Positions 43,664 to 53,273 are shown, counted from the stretch's first letter. The stretch: 64,000 nt of DNA from CAYUNE01 sp964446115 (GCA_964446115.1 CAYUNE010000031.1:75744-139743); one strand, 5' to 3'. The notes: generated by a model from the sequence alone, not told the origin. Numbers and translations: made by a program.

Positions 43664-43739
43664 TGGAGGCGGCGACCAGATTCGAACTGGTGAATAATGG
43701 TTTTGCAGACCACTGCCTTAGCCACTTGGCTACGCCGCC
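43664..43739 (-). tRNA. tRNA-Cys(GCA)
   Basis: A 76-base cloverleaf: acceptor GGCGGCG / CGCCGCC, anticodon stem GTGGT / ACCAT (one GT pair) around CTGCAAA (anticodon GCA), T arm with GTTCGAATC, the Cys-specific discriminator T and encoded CCA. Terminator at 43619-43653. Confidence 0.96.
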
Positions 43740-43799
43740 ATATTTTGAAGCTTTTTATAATATACGCAGATCCTGGTTTTGACAAGGGGAAAAGTGAGG

Positions 43800-44549
43800 A
43801 TGGTCACCACAATCGAACATTTGACAGAAGATAACAAAACCATGCTGCGGGAGCTGGAAGAACATCTCGGTTACCGCTTTTCAGATCCCAGGCTGCTGCA
43901 GCAGGCCCTGGTTCACAGCTCCTTTGCCTTTGAACGGTTATCGGGAAAACATAACAACGAAACCCTGGAGTTTTTGGGCGATGCCGTCCTTGATCTCACC
44001 GTGGGATTTATCCTCTATACCTCCTATCCGGAGATGCAGGAGGGAAATCTCACCAAAATCCGCTCCGCCCTGGTCAACGAGGCAGGTCTGGCGACCATGG
44101 CCCGCACCATCAATCTGGGAAAATTCCTCTGCCTGGGAAGGGGTGAAGATGCATCCAACGGCCGTGAAAAACCCTCCATTCTCTCCTGCTGCTTCGAGGC
44201 CGTGACCGGTGCGCTTTTCCTGGACGGCGGCTATGAGGCTGCACTTGGTTTTGTCAAGAAACTCTTTCTGCCGCTCATTGATTCGCAGAAGGAGAACCTT
44301 TTGCAAAGCGATGCCAAGAGCAAGTTGCAGGAATGGCTGCAGGAGCGATTCAACCAGGGACCCAGATACGTCCTTGACCGCGAGGAGGGACCGGCCCATG
44401 CCCGCATGTTCACCGTATCGGTCTATTTCGGCGACACGATTCTGGGATCAGGGCACGCCCGCAGCAAAAAGGAGGCTGAACAGCAGGCCGCGGCCCATGC
44501 CCTGGCCGATCTTGCCGACAAACTGCAACCGGAGATCCGCGGCCAATAA
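43800..44549 (+). CDS. rnc: Ribonuclease III
   Basis: A 249-residue double-strand-specific RNase for rRNA and mRNA processing. The signature NNETLEFLGDAVLDL, LTKIRSALVNE and a second acidic patch (EAVTGALFLDGGYE) make the catalytic centre. A C-terminal dsRNA-binding domain follows (DAKSKLQEWLQERF to SKKEAEQQAAAHAL). I use the ATG at 43800; a GTG at 43794 with AGGGGA 4 bases upstream is an alternative. A radical SAM gene follows after 47 bases. Confidence 0.96.
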   Translation: MVTTIEHLTEDNKTMLRELEEHLGYRFSDPRLLQQALVHSSFAFERLSGKHNNETLEFLGDAVLDLTVGFILYTSYPEMQEGNLTKIRSALVNEAGLATMARTINLGKFLCLGRGEDASNGREKPSILSCCFEAVTGALFLDGGYEAALGFVKKLFLPLIDSQKENLLQSDAKSKLQEWLQERFNQGPRYVLDREEGPAHARMFTVSVYFGDTILGSGHARSKKEAEQQAAAHALADLADKLQPEIRGQ

Positions 44550-44596
44550 TCACGCCACCTTGCCGACCCTTTGACCGCTGCGCTGTTTCCGCCGAC

Positions 44597-45601
44597 ATGT
44601 ACTTGATTATTCCCGTTTTTCTCTCACACCAGGGCTGCCCCCATGGCTGTATTTTCTGCAACCAGCACCGCATTACCGGACCTTCGAAGCCCGTTGACGC
44701 CCATGCCGTTGCCGCCACCATCGACACCTGGCTTGGCCGCCGGCAAAAGAAACACCGGATGGTTCAGGTGGGATTCTACGGCGGCAGTTTCACCGCCCTG
44801 GACCAGTCGCGACAGCGGGAACTTCTGGGAGCGGTCCGGCCGTATCTGCAATCCGGCCGGGTGGACACAATCCGGTTGTCCACCCGGCCGGATTGCCTCG
44901 ACCCCGGGAGAATCGCCCTTCTCCGGCGACTGGGCGTCGGTATCGTCGAAATAGGCGCCCAGTCCCTGGATGACCGGGTGCTTGCCCGGGCCGGCCGCGG
45001 CCACACCGCTTCCCAGGTGGAGGAGGCGACGGCCCGGCTCAGACAATACGGCCTGGAGGTCGGCATCCAGCTGATGGTGGGCCTGCCCGGTGACAGCGCC
45101 CGCCGCCGGATGAAAACCGTGCAGCGGGTCATCGGCATGCGTCCCGATTTTGTCCGCATCTATCCACTGCTGGTACTGGACAACACCCGGCTGGCCCGGG
45201 AGCTGAAACAGGCCCGCTATACCCCCCTGTCTCTGGACCGGGCCGTGGTGGCTACGGCGCGGATGAAACGGCTTTTCGATCAGGCGAAAATTCCGGTTAT
45301 CCGTATGGGATTGCAGCCAACCCCTTCTCTGGAAAAATCGCTTAAGGCCGGTCCCTTTCATCCCGCCTTCGGCGAGCTGGTACTCTCCAGGCTCATGTTC
45401 CTGAGGGCCAGGAAAGCCCTGCGTTCCCACGACCATGGCCGTCATCTCATTCTTCACATCAACCGGCGCGACCTGTCCATCTTCAACGGCCCCCGAGGCC
45501 GGAATGTCGCCCACCTCCGGACAGCGGGACTCCTTGACAACGTCACCGTGAAAACGCGCCGGAGACAGCAACGCCATACCATCAGCCTCACTCCGGAATA
45601 A
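44597..45601 (+). CDS. Elp3-like radical SAM protein
   Basis: A 334-residue radical SAM protein with the cluster motif CPHGCIFCNQ at residue 14, VGFYGGSFTALD, and LSTRPDCLDP, IGAQSLDDRVL and the C-terminal extension typical of Elp3-related bacterial proteins (LRMG-type, here IRMGLQPT). No acetyltransferase domain is attached. It is often found after rnc. The target is unknown; tRNA modification is suspected from the Elp3 relation. Followed after 26 bases by an ABC-F gene. Confidence 0.88.
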   Translation: MYLIIPVFLSHQGCPHGCIFCNQHRITGPSKPVDAHAVAATIDTWLGRRQKKHRMVQVGFYGGSFTALDQSRQRELLGAVRPYLQSGRVDTIRLSTRPDCLDPGRIALLRRLGVGIVEIGAQSLDDRVLARAGRGHTASQVEEATARLRQYGLEVGIQLMVGLPGDSARRRMKTVQRVIGMRPDFVRIYPLLVLDNTRLARELKQARYTPLSLDRAVVATARMKRLFDQAKIPVIRMGLQPTPSLEKSLKAGPFHPAFGELVLSRLMFLRARKALRSHDHGRHLILHINRRDLSIFNGPRGRNVAHLRTAGLLDNVTVKTRRRQQRHTISLTPE

Positions 45602-45627
45602 ACCGAAACAGCCACTGCCCCATCCCC

Positions 45628-47613
45628 ATGCTGACGATCAACAACCTCGACATCCGATACGGAAAAAAACACCTCTTCAACAACATCTCCGTCCAGGTCC
45701 ACACCGGCGACCGCATCGGCCTGGTGGGTGTCAACGGCGCCGGCAAATCGACGCTTTTGAAAATCATGGCCGGCACCATCGAGGCCGACGGCGGCGTGGT
45801 ATCCCGGGCCGGCTGGTTCACCGTCGCCTATCTTCCCCAGGAGGTGATCCTCGAAGTGGGCGACCGTACCCTCTATGAAGAGGCGATCACCGCCTTTGAC
45901 GAACTCCTCGCCCTGCAGAAAGAATTGGCGGAGATTGAAAAAAAACTGGGGACAATGTCCGCCGCCGATCCCCGGATGCAGGGACAGCTTCATAAACTCG
46001 GTGAACTGCAGCACCTGGTCGAGGGTCACGATATCTACCAGATCCGTGCCCGCACCGAAAAAATCCTCACAGGCCTGGGCTTTGCCGAAGAGGATTTCAA
46101 CAGGCCGGTGGCCACCTTCTCCGGCGGCTGGATCATGCGGCTGCTGCTGGCAAAGCTCCTGCTTCGCCGGCCTTCGTTGCTGCTCCTGGACGAGCCCACC
46201 AACCACCTGGATCTCCAGTCCCTTACCTGGCTGGAGGAATTCCTGGAAAGTTATGACGGCGGCATGGTGATCATCTCCCATGACCGCGCCTTCCTCGACC
46301 GGGTCACCACCCGGACCTGGGAACTGAGCCTTGGCCGGCTGACAGCCTTTAAGGGCAACTATTCCCGTTACCTGCGGGAAAAAGAGCAACGGCTGGAAAT
46401 CGAGCGGGCCGCCTGGGCCAACCAGCAGGCCAAAATCAAACAGACGGAACGCTTCATCGAACGTTTCCGCTCCAAGGCCACCAAGGCCCGCCAGGTACAG
46501 AGCCGGGTCAAACAGCTGGCTGCCATGGACCGGATTACCCTTTCCGGCACGGAAAAAAGGGTGCGTTTTTCCTTCCCACCGGCAGCGCCCAGCGGCAAGG
46601 AGGTCCTCGCCATCCGGGGACTGACCAAGGGCTTTGGCGATAAAACACTCTTCAGCCGGGTGGAATTCAATCTGTTGCGGGGCGACAAGCTGGCCGTCGT
46701 CGGCGTCAACGGTGCCGGCAAGACCACTTTGCTGAAGCTGATCGACGGTCAACTGGCGGCCGATGCCGGCGAGCTGCGGCTGGGACATAACGTCGTCAAG
46801 ACCTATTTCGGCCAGCACCAGGCGCGGGAACTGGCAGGAGAGGCCACCGTACTCGACACCCTCTACCAGCGGGCCTCCGACATGACCATGACCCGGGTTC
46901 GCTCCCTGCTGGGCGCCTTTCTCTTTTCCGGTGATGATGTGGACAAGAAGGTCTCGGTGCTTTCCGGCGGCGAGAAAAGCCGTCTGGCCCTGGCCGCCAT
47001 GCTGGTGCAGCCGGCAAATCTCATGCTGCTGGATGAACCCACCAACCACCTGGACATGAACTCCCAGGAAGTGCTGCAGGAGGCCATGGCCGATTACCGG
47101 GGAAGCATCATCGTGGTTTCCCATAACCGCTACTTCGTCAACCGCTTCGTCAACAAGGTGCTGGAGATCCGTGACGGCCGGGTGCGACTTTTTGAAGGCA
47201 ATATCGACGACTATCTCGACCGGTGCCGCCGCGAGTCGGAGGCGGAAATAAAGAGCGATTCCCGGGCCGGTGCATCCCGGCTGCCCGGAGGCGGGGAAAA
47301 AAACCGCGGTCGCCGGGACAAAAAACAGCTGCGCCGGCAACGGGCCCGGCAACGGCGGGAAAGAAACAGAAAACTGGGTCCCCTGAAAAAAAAGGAAGCC
47401 GCCATGGAGGAAAAAATCGAGGAGCTGGAGGAGCGCAAAAAGCGGCTGGAGGCAACCATGGGCGATCCGGAACTCTACAGCGACCGGGAAAGGTGGGCCG
47501 AGATCAGCCGGGAATATGATACCGTGAAGCGGCACCTGGACAGACATTATCACCGATGGGAGGAAATCCAGGAACGAATCGAGACCATCGAAAGGGAACT
47601 CGGCGGCCAATAA
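45628..47613 (+). CDS. ABC-F ATPase (YheS-like)
   Basis: A 661-residue ABC-F protein. First ATPase domain: GVNGAGKST, FSGGWIMRL, LLLLDEPTNHLD. Second: GVNGAGKTT, LSGGEKSRL, LMLLDEPTNHLD. A charged linker (AWANQQAKIKQTERFIERF, about residues 265-310) joins them, and a long basic, coiled-coil C-terminus (KKEAAMEEKIEELEERKK) closes the protein. These proteins act on ribosomes in translation. Unlike the gene at 6.9 kb, it carries the YheS/ABCF3-type arm. It follows the Elp3-like gene, so rnc, this gene and the radical SAM gene are likely one unit. Confidence 0.92.
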   Translation: MLTINNLDIRYGKKHLFNNISVQVHTGDRIGLVGVNGAGKSTLLKIMAGTIEADGGVVSRAGWFTVAYLPQEVILEVGDRTLYEEAITAFDELLALQKELAEIEKKLGTMSAADPRMQGQLHKLGELQHLVEGHDIYQIRARTEKILTGLGFAEEDFNRPVATFSGGWIMRLLLAKLLLRRPSLLLLDEPTNHLDLQSLTWLEEFLESYDGGMVIISHDRAFLDRVTTRTWELSLGRLTAFKGNYSRYLREKEQRLEIERAAWANQQAKIKQTERFIERFRSKATKARQVQSRVKQLAAMDRITLSGTEKRVRFSFPPAAPSGKEVLAIRGLTKGFGDKTLFSRVEFNLLRGDKLAVVGVNGAGKTTLLKLIDGQLAADAGELRLGHNVVKTYFGQHQARELAGEATVLDTLYQRASDMTMTRVRSLLGAFLFSGDDVDKKVSVLSGGEKSRLALAAMLVQPANLMLLDEPTNHLDMNSQEVLQEAMADYRGSIIVVSHNRYFVNRFVNKVLEIRDGRVRLFEGNIDDYLDRCRRESEAEIKSDSRAGASRLPGGGEKNRGRRDKKQLRRQRARQRRERNRKLGPLKKKEAAMEEKIEELEERKKRLEATMGDPELYSDRERWAEISREYDTVKRHLDRHYHRWEEIQERIETIERELGGQ

Positions 47614-47643
47614 CCGCCCCATGGGAATGTGGCGGTTATTGGC
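47606..47643. repeat. 13-bp hairpin overlapping the ABC-F stop codon
   Basis: GCCAATAACCGCC / GGCGGTTATTGGC with a 12-base loop. The stop codon of the ABC-F gene lies in the stem. No T tract follows, so it may block ribosome or exonuclease movement rather than act as a classical terminator. Confidence 0.6.
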
Positions 47644-47787
47644 TCCGAACGGAAAAATCGTGAATTTTTCATGTTTTTGTTATCATTTCCGTCAGATGGG
47701 TGTATATATGGACAACATGTTCAGGCAACTTAAGTTGGTAAGGAGTGCTTAATTTTATCAAGCCGGGAAAAATGAGGGGGTAATAAT

Positions 47788-49584
47788 ATGATTTTCCACA
47801 AGAAATACATTGTTCCACTGCTGTTTTCCTGTGTGATCTGGAGCGTGGGGTTTGGGGTGATACCGGTAAACGCCGCCGACAGCGGCCGTCAACCCATGGC
47901 CGACGACTACTGCGTGGATGACAACGGCGACCGCATCGTCCCTGATCCGGATGCCGATGGTGACGGCGTCCTGGACTGCTACGACTGCTGTCCCAATGAC
48001 CCGAACAAAACCGATACCGATGTCTGCGGCTGCGGCAAGCCGGACACCGACACCGACCTGGACGGCTATCCCGACTGTATCGAGGCCTGCGATAACGATC
48101 CCTACAAGACAACGCCGGGGCTCTGCGGCTGCGGTGAACCGGACACGGACATGGACGGCGACGGCACGCCCAACTGCCTGGACGTCTGTTTTGAAGACCC
48201 CGACAAGATCACTCCCGGCACCTGCGACTGCGGAGTTCCCGACACCGATGTGGACAACGACGGCGTACCCGACTGCAAGGACGGCTGCCTCCATGATCCC
48301 AACAAGTCGGCGCCCGGTCTTTGCGGCTGCGGTGTCGTTGATTCGGATACCGACACCGACGGCGACGGCATCATCGACTGCAACGATCAGTGCCCGGATG
48401 ATGCCAACAAGGTCAGCCCCGACTCCTGCGGCTGTGGTATTGCCGACATCGACACCGACGGCGACGGAACCCTGGACTGCCATGACGGCTGCAGCGAGGA
48501 TGCGACCAAAACCGTTCCCGGCACCTGTGGCTGCGGCGTGGCCGATACGGACAGTGACGGCGACGGAACCGCCGACTGCCACGACATTTGCTCCCAGGAC
48601 CCCGCCAAGAGCGAACCCGGTGCCTGCGGCTGCGGTGTGGCTGATACGGATGCCGACGACAACGGGATAGCGGACTGTCTGGAACAGACCGGCGGTGCCC
48701 CGGATCCCTTCCCCTGGATTCTCTTTATGCAGAATTTCCGCTCTCCCTGCGGCGAGACCCCAACTTACTGCTACATGGTCGCCGACGGTGACAATTACAA
48801 CTCCGAAAATTCCGCCTTCCTGAAATATGACTTTGAAACCGGCAAGCTCGATCTCATCGGTCGCCTGGGCGTCGGTATGGTGGAGGCCATCGCCATCGGC
48901 CCGGACGGCGAGACACTCTACGCCGCCAACGAGGGAACCCTGGGTATCATCAACACCACCACAGGTGCCTTCACGCCCATCAAGCCTGGGGGAATCGGCA
49001 GCGGCAACGGCGCCCTGGGGCTCATCACCTTCGATGATATCGATGCCCTGTCCTTTGATCCCACCACCAACATCCTCTACGGCAGTAACCGCCGTTACGA
49101 CGGACAGCCCCATGGTGTTGATCTGCTGGTCAAGATCGACCATGTCAAGGGAGAGGTGATCAAAGGCGGTTTCGGCCCCGGCCTCGATTATGTCATCATC
49201 GACACCTCCGGAGTCAATCTCTTCGACACCGACGACCTGGCCTTTGACACCAGAGGCAACCTCTACGGCATCGCCACCATCTCCGGCGGCGGCGGTGGTG
49301 ATCGTCTCATGGTCATCGACAAGCTCAGCGGTCGGATCATCGATCACGGCGCCCTGCAGAACAACGGCGCTCCGGTGCAGGATATGGAGGGGCTCACCTT
49401 CTACCACGGCAATATCCTCTACGGCACCACCGGTTATGAATTCGCCCTGCAGGGAACGAGCAACTCGCTCTACAAACTCAACAGCGCAACCGGCGCGGCC
49501 CAGAGCGTTCTGCGCCTGGACCGCAGCTTCAACGGCTATGTGCCCAAGGATTTCGAGGCCATTGCCTGCCCGGTCTGCAGGTAA
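47788..49584 (+). CDS. Secreted protein with Cys-rich TSP3-type calcium-binding repeats
   Basis: A 598-residue exported protein. Signal peptide ends near VNAAD. Residues 52-303 are seven full and one partial repeats of about 33 residues, each with a DxDxDGxxDC calcium loop, then C-x2-C and CGCG; these match thrombospondin type 3 repeats with an added Cys set. Residues about 310-598 look like a beta-propeller (ETLYAANEGTLGIINTTTG, MVIDKLSGRIIDHG) as in NHL or DUF4394-type proteins. Calcium-stiffened surface protein is likely; no sorting signal is seen. AGGGGG precedes the ATG. A 12-bp palindrome CAACTTAAGTTG lies upstream at 47726-47737. Confidence 0.82.
   Translation: MIFHKKYIVPLLFSCVIWSVGFGVIPVNAADSGRQPMADDYCVDDNGDRIVPDPDADGDGVLDCYDCCPNDPNKTDTDVCGCGKPDTDTDLDGYPDCIEACDNDPYKTTPGLCGCGEPDTDMDGDGTPNCLDVCFEDPDKITPGTCDCGVPDTDVDNDGVPDCKDGCLHDPNKSAPGLCGCGVVDSDTDTDGDGIIDCNDQCPDDANKVSPDSCGCGIADIDTDGDGTLDCHDGCSEDATKTVPGTCGCGVADTDSDGDGTADCHDICSQDPAKSEPGACGCGVADTDADDNGIADCLEQTGGAPDPFPWILFMQNFRSPCGETPTYCYMVADGDNYNSENSAFLKYDFETGKLDLIGRLGVGMVEAIAIGPDGETLYAANEGTLGIINTTTGAFTPIKPGGIGSGNGALGLITFDDIDALSFDPTTNILYGSNRRYDGQPHGVDLLVKIDHVKGEVIKGGFGPGLDYVIIDTSGVNLFDTDDLAFDTRGNLYGIATISGGGGGDRLMVIDKLSGRIIDHGALQNNGAPVQDMEGLTFYHGNILYGTTGYEFALQGTSNSLYKLNSATGAAQSVLRLDRSFNGYVPKDFEAIACPVCR
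47941..48639 (+). repeat. Seven tandem 99-bp coding repeats
   Basis: The TSP3-type repeats show as a roughly 99-bp period in the DNA. Copies differ at third positions but keep GACACCGAC, GACGGCGAC and TGCGGCTGCGG words. One copy has two extra codons. Confidence 0.8.
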
Positions 49585-49597
49585 CGATACCAACCCG

Positions 49598-49630
49598 CGC
49601 CCGAATCACCTCAGCCGGGTGATTCGGGCG
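49598..49630 (+). terminator. Hairpin after the TSP3-repeat gene
   Basis: CGCCCGAATCACC / GGTGATTCGGGCG, a 13-bp perfect stem with a 7-base loop, then GTTTC. The T tract is poor but the stem is strong. Confidence 0.65.
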
Positions 49631-49643
49631 GTTTCACGAGAAA

Positions 49644-49946
49644 ATGACAAACCCGACAGCCGCGATCCAGGCCATGGTCTGGTACAAACAGGAAGACTGG
49701 AAACAGCTCAGAAGAATTCTGCCGGACAGTTATCTGCTGCCGAAAAAATATAAGGATTGGCTGGCCCGTGCCGAGGAAAAGGAAAGACAGGTCAGAGACA
49801 GCGGCAGCGTGGTGATCAAGGTCTTCATCGATCCAATCACCTTTCCCGCCTGGTGCAGAAAAAAAGGGCGGGAAATGGATGCCGAGTCCCGCACCATGAT
49901 GGCCATTGAGGTGGCCACCACCAGACAGTTCGGGGAACGGGTGTAG
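49644..49946 (+). CDS. Conserved protein of unknown function
   Basis: A 100-residue soluble protein with a clear conserved pattern: PTAAIQAMVWYKQEDW at the start, YLLPKKYKDWLARAEE and VIKVFIDPITFPAWCRKKG. It resembles a short family seen in many proteobacteria, but I do not know its function. Its ATG is 14 bases after a strong hairpin and its stop is 8 bases before pepN, so it is probably co-transcribed with pepN. Confidence 0.75.
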   Translation: MTNPTAAIQAMVWYKQEDWKQLRRILPDSYLLPKKYKDWLARAEEKERQVRDSGSVVIKVFIDPITFPAWCRKKGREMDAESRTMMAIEVATTRQFGERV

Positions 49947-49954
49947 GAAAATCC

Positions 49955-52612
49955 ATGTCCGGCGGAAAGCGTCCCCTCACCTATCTGGCCGATTATACCC
50001 CGCCCGACTACCTGGTGGCGACGGTTGATCTCCGCTTTGATCTCGACGAAAGCGCAACCCGGGTAAAATCGCGCCTCAGGATGCGGCGCAACCCCGATAT
50101 TCCGGCTCCTTCTCCACCGCTGGTGCTGCAGGGTGAGCACCTGCTCCTGCGCCAAGTCGTCCTGGACAATCATTCCCTGACCGAAAGCGATTACCGGCTT
50201 ACCCCCACAACCCTGACCATTGATGGGGTTCCGGCGGAGTTCACCCTGGAAATCGAAACCCAAATCAATCCCGCCGACAACACCGCCCTTGAAGGGCTCT
50301 ACCTTTCGGGCGGCAACTTCTGCACCCAGTGCGAGGCCGAGGGCTTCCGGCGCATCACCTATTTCCCGGACCGGCCCGATGTCATGGCGCGCTTCACCAC
50401 CACCATCGTTGCCCACCGGCGTCGCTATCCCGTGCTCCTTGCCGGCGGCAATCGCATCGAGGCTGGAGAGCTCGCCGACGGCCGCCACTTCGTCACCTGG
50501 CAGGACCCCTTCCGCAAACCCTGCTATCTCTTCGCCCTGGTGGCCGGAGACCTGGTGCGCATCTCCGATACCTTCCGCACCCGCTCGGGCAGACCGGTTG
50601 CCCTTGACATCTACGTGGAAAAACAAAACCGCGACAAATGCGACCATGCCATGGCATCGTTAAAAAAGGCCATGGCATGGGACGAGGAGGTCTACGGCCT
50701 GGAATATGACCTGGACACCTATATGATCGTTGCCGTGGACGACTTCAACATGGGGGCCATGGAAAACAAGGGGCTCAATATCTTCAATTCCAAATTTGTG
50801 CTGGCCCGGCCCGACACCGCCACCGATGCCGACTATGCCGCCATCGAAGGTGTTATCGCCCACGAATACTTCCACAACTGGACCGGCAACCGCATCACCT
50901 GCCGGGACTGGTTCCAGCTCAGCCTCAAAGAGGGGTTGACCGTATTCCGCGACCAGGAATTTTCCGCGGACATGGGCTCCCGCCCGGTACAGCGGATCAA
51001 GGACGTCTCCGTCATCCGCTCTTCCCAGTTCCGCGAAGACGCCGGCCCCATGGCCCATCCGGTCCGTCCCGATTCCTACATGGAAATCAACAACTTCTAT
51101 ACGGTTACCGTCTACAACAAGGGCGCCGAACTGATCCGCATGATCCACACCCTGCTGGGAAAAGAATTGTTTTTCAAAGGCATGCGGCTCTACATCAGAC
51201 GGCATGACGGCCAGGCCGTCACCTGCGACCACTTTATCCGCGCCATGGCCGACGGCAGCGGCGTTGATCTCGACCGGTTCCGCAACTGGTACACCCAGGC
51301 AGGCACCCCGGAAATCAGGGTCAGCAGTGTCTATGACGCCGATAAGGCCACCTACGATCTGACCCTGGAACAGTCCTGCCCGCCCACGCCGGGGCAGGAA
51401 AAGAAACAACCCTTTCATATTCCCGTGGCCATGGCACTCCTCGATGGCCGGGGACGGGAGATGGAACTGGCACCCGCAGCAAAAAACGGCGCTGCAGAGA
51501 CTACCAGGGTACTCGAATTGCGCCGGGAACGGCAGACCTTCCGGTTTACCGGTATCGACGAAAAACCGGTACTCTCCATCCTGCGCAATTTTTCCGCCCC
51601 CGTCAGGGTATCTGGGGCGTATGAGGATGCCGAGCTCGCCTTTCTCCTGGCACATGACAGCGATCCCTTCAACCGCTGGGACGCCGGCCAGCAACTGGCC
51701 CTGCGCCTTCTCCTCAGGGGCGTGGACAGGCTGCAACAGGGCAAAGAGTTCACGGTTCCCGAAAATTTCCTTGCCGCCTTTCGCAACGTCTTGCTCGCTG
51801 AAGAGGAAGATGCGGCCTTCCGCTCCCTGGTACTCACCCTGCCCACCGAAGAGTGGATCGCCCAGCAGCTGGAGGTGATCGATCCCGTGGCCGTCTCCGC
51901 AGCGCGCCGCCGCCTGCAGAGCCGCATCAGCAGAGAACTGGCCCCGGAACTGCTCAGGATCTACCAGCGGAATCAATCCCATGCACCCTATCGTTACAGT
52001 GCCGAAGCAGCCGGCAAAAGGCGGCTGAAAAACATCTGCCTTTCCTACCTGGCCCACCGCCATGAAGAGGGCGGGGCAGACCGGGAAAACCTGGAACTCT
52101 GCCGCCGCCAATACCTGCGCAAAGACAACATGACCGATGTGCTGGCGGCGCTTGCCGCCGTTGTCCACGCCGATGCCGAACTGGGCGAGGAGCTGCTGGC
52201 CGATTTCGAAACGGACTGGCGGGAAGAGCCCCTGGTGATGGACAAGTGGCTGGCCATCCAGGCCACCTCTCCACTGGATGGGGCCCTGGACAGGGTGCGG
52301 AACCTCATGGACCATCCGCTCTTCAGCATGGACAATCCCAACCGGATCAGGGCATTGATCGGCAGCTTCTGCCAGCGCAACCAGGCCGGCTTCCATGACG
52401 AAAGCGGCGCCGGTTACGCCTTTCTAGCCGATCAGGTTATCACCCTGGATCGAAAAAATCCGCAAATAGCCTCCCGGCTGTTGGCCCCCCTCACCAGCTG
52501 GCGCCGCTATGACGCTCACCGCCGTCAATTCATGCGCGCCGCCCTTCAACGCATCGGCCGCCGCACCTCCTCGACCGATGTCGGCGAAGTCATTGCCAAG
52601 AGTCTGGCATGA
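49955..52612 (+). CDS. pepN: Aminopeptidase N
   Basis: An 885-residue M1 zinc aminopeptidase for the late steps of protein turnover. The GAMENKGL substrate motif and HEYFHNWTGNR zinc site with the downstream Glu (LKEGLTVFRDQEF) are present. The long all-helical C-terminal domain and size fit PepN of proteobacteria. AGGA is 7 bases before the ATG. Its 3' end overlaps convergent bioG by 23 bases. Confidence 0.96.
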   Translation: MSGGKRPLTYLADYTPPDYLVATVDLRFDLDESATRVKSRLRMRRNPDIPAPSPPLVLQGEHLLLRQVVLDNHSLTESDYRLTPTTLTIDGVPAEFTLEIETQINPADNTALEGLYLSGGNFCTQCEAEGFRRITYFPDRPDVMARFTTTIVAHRRRYPVLLAGGNRIEAGELADGRHFVTWQDPFRKPCYLFALVAGDLVRISDTFRTRSGRPVALDIYVEKQNRDKCDHAMASLKKAMAWDEEVYGLEYDLDTYMIVAVDDFNMGAMENKGLNIFNSKFVLARPDTATDADYAAIEGVIAHEYFHNWTGNRITCRDWFQLSLKEGLTVFRDQEFSADMGSRPVQRIKDVSVIRSSQFREDAGPMAHPVRPDSYMEINNFYTVTVYNKGAELIRMIHTLLGKELFFKGMRLYIRRHDGQAVTCDHFIRAMADGSGVDLDRFRNWYTQAGTPEIRVSSVYDADKATYDLTLEQSCPPTPGQEKKQPFHIPVAMALLDGRGREMELAPAAKNGAAETTRVLELRRERQTFRFTGIDEKPVLSILRNFSAPVRVSGAYEDAELAFLLAHDSDPFNRWDAGQQLALRLLLRGVDRLQQGKEFTVPENFLAAFRNVLLAEEEDAAFRSLVLTLPTEEWIAQQLEVIDPVAVSAARRRLQSRISRELAPELLRIYQRNQSHAPYRYSAEAAGKRRLKNICLSYLAHRHEEGGADRENLELCRRQYLRKDNMTDVLAALAAVVHADAELGEELLADFETDWREEPLVMDKWLAIQATSPLDGALDRVRNLMDHPLFSMDNPNRIRALIGSFCQRNQAGFHDESGAGYAFLADQVITLDRKNPQIASRLLAPLTSWRRYDAHRRQFMRAALQRIGRRTSSTDVGEVIAKSLA

Positions 52613-53267
52613 ACGGATCCATCCCCTCAGGCAACGCCGGAGAGAAAAACGGCAGGTGCCCGGCCCGAATAACCCGGCATCTCTCCCGTTGCCAGCAGCG
52701 CAGCTGATTGCGGGCCGGAAAGACCGTATCCCGACTGCCGACAATGTGCCGGGTAAAGATATCGCGGCCCGGGCCGCGGTGTTGATAAAGACGGGAAAGG
52801 GCGAGAAGTTCGGTACGCAGCGACTCAAGGCTGCGGCGGGGCGGCCGCGACATGAACATCTCCCTTTCGGCTCCGGCTTCCGGAAACATATCCCTGTAGA
52901 AATCCAAAACCATTTCCCGGTTGAGATTCCCGCTCATCTCCTCATACGCGGCAACGGGAATGCCCAAACGATCATGGATGGGAGTCGGGGTGCCGTTGAC
53001 GGCCACGGCGGAATGCAGGAGATCGGTATTGTCGGAGAGCAGCAGGCAGGAGACATAAACCCCCATGGACCAGGCCAGCAGATGCAGCCTGGAATAGGCG
53101 TGAAAAGGGCGGAGATCAAACTCCTCCACCTGCCGGTAATCCCAGACCATATGGATATCCTGCCTGCCGGTGACAAGGGGGCGGAAAGGATGCGGATCCA
53201 TTCCCCAGCCGGCAAAGAAGATCAGGCAGGAAGAGGAGCCGCCGCGATGGAGCCATTCACCCCGCAT
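52590..53267 (-). CDS. bioG: Pimeloyl-ACP methyl ester esterase BioG
   Basis: A 225-residue alpha/beta-hydrolase of the BioG (DUF452) type that removes the methyl group of pimeloyl-ACP methyl ester to end the pimelate stage. The start SSCLIFFAGWGMDPHPF and nucleophile elbow LLAWSMGV (Ser) are seen, with HIVGSRDTVFP and AGHLPFF supplying the Asp and His. It ends the bioA-bioF-bioG operon, 6 bases after bioF. It replaces the BioH of E. coli; the matching bioC, bioB and bioD are not in the window. Confidence 0.9.
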   Translation of the reverse strand: MRGEWLHRGGSSSCLIFFAGWGMDPHPFRPLVTGRQDIHMVWDYRQVEEFDLRPFHAYSRLHLLAWSMGVYVSCLLLSDNTDLLHSAVAVNGTPTPIHDRLGIPVAAYEEMSGNLNREMVLDFYRDMFPEAGAEREMFMSRPPRRSLESLRTELLALSRLYQHRGPGRDIFTRHIVGSRDTVFPARNQLRCWQRERCRVIRAGHLPFFSPALPEGMDPFMPDSWQ

Positions 53268-53273
53268 CGCCGC

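Noticed and set aside
45454..47622. Long minus-strand open frame (722 codons) opposite the ABC-F gene
   Set aside because: The plus strand encodes complete Walker A, signature and Walker B motifs twice; the minus frame has no recognisable domain.
47941..48639. Tandem repeat that could be taken for a CRISPR array
   Set aside because: The period is about 99 bp within one reading frame and there are no unique spacers between identical short repeats; it encodes TSP3-type repeats.
47758..49593. Long minus-strand open frame (611 codons) opposite the TSP3-repeat gene
   Set aside because: Shadow of a GC-rich repeated gene; no start signal, and the plus strand has a signal peptide, calcium-loop repeats and a good ribosome site.
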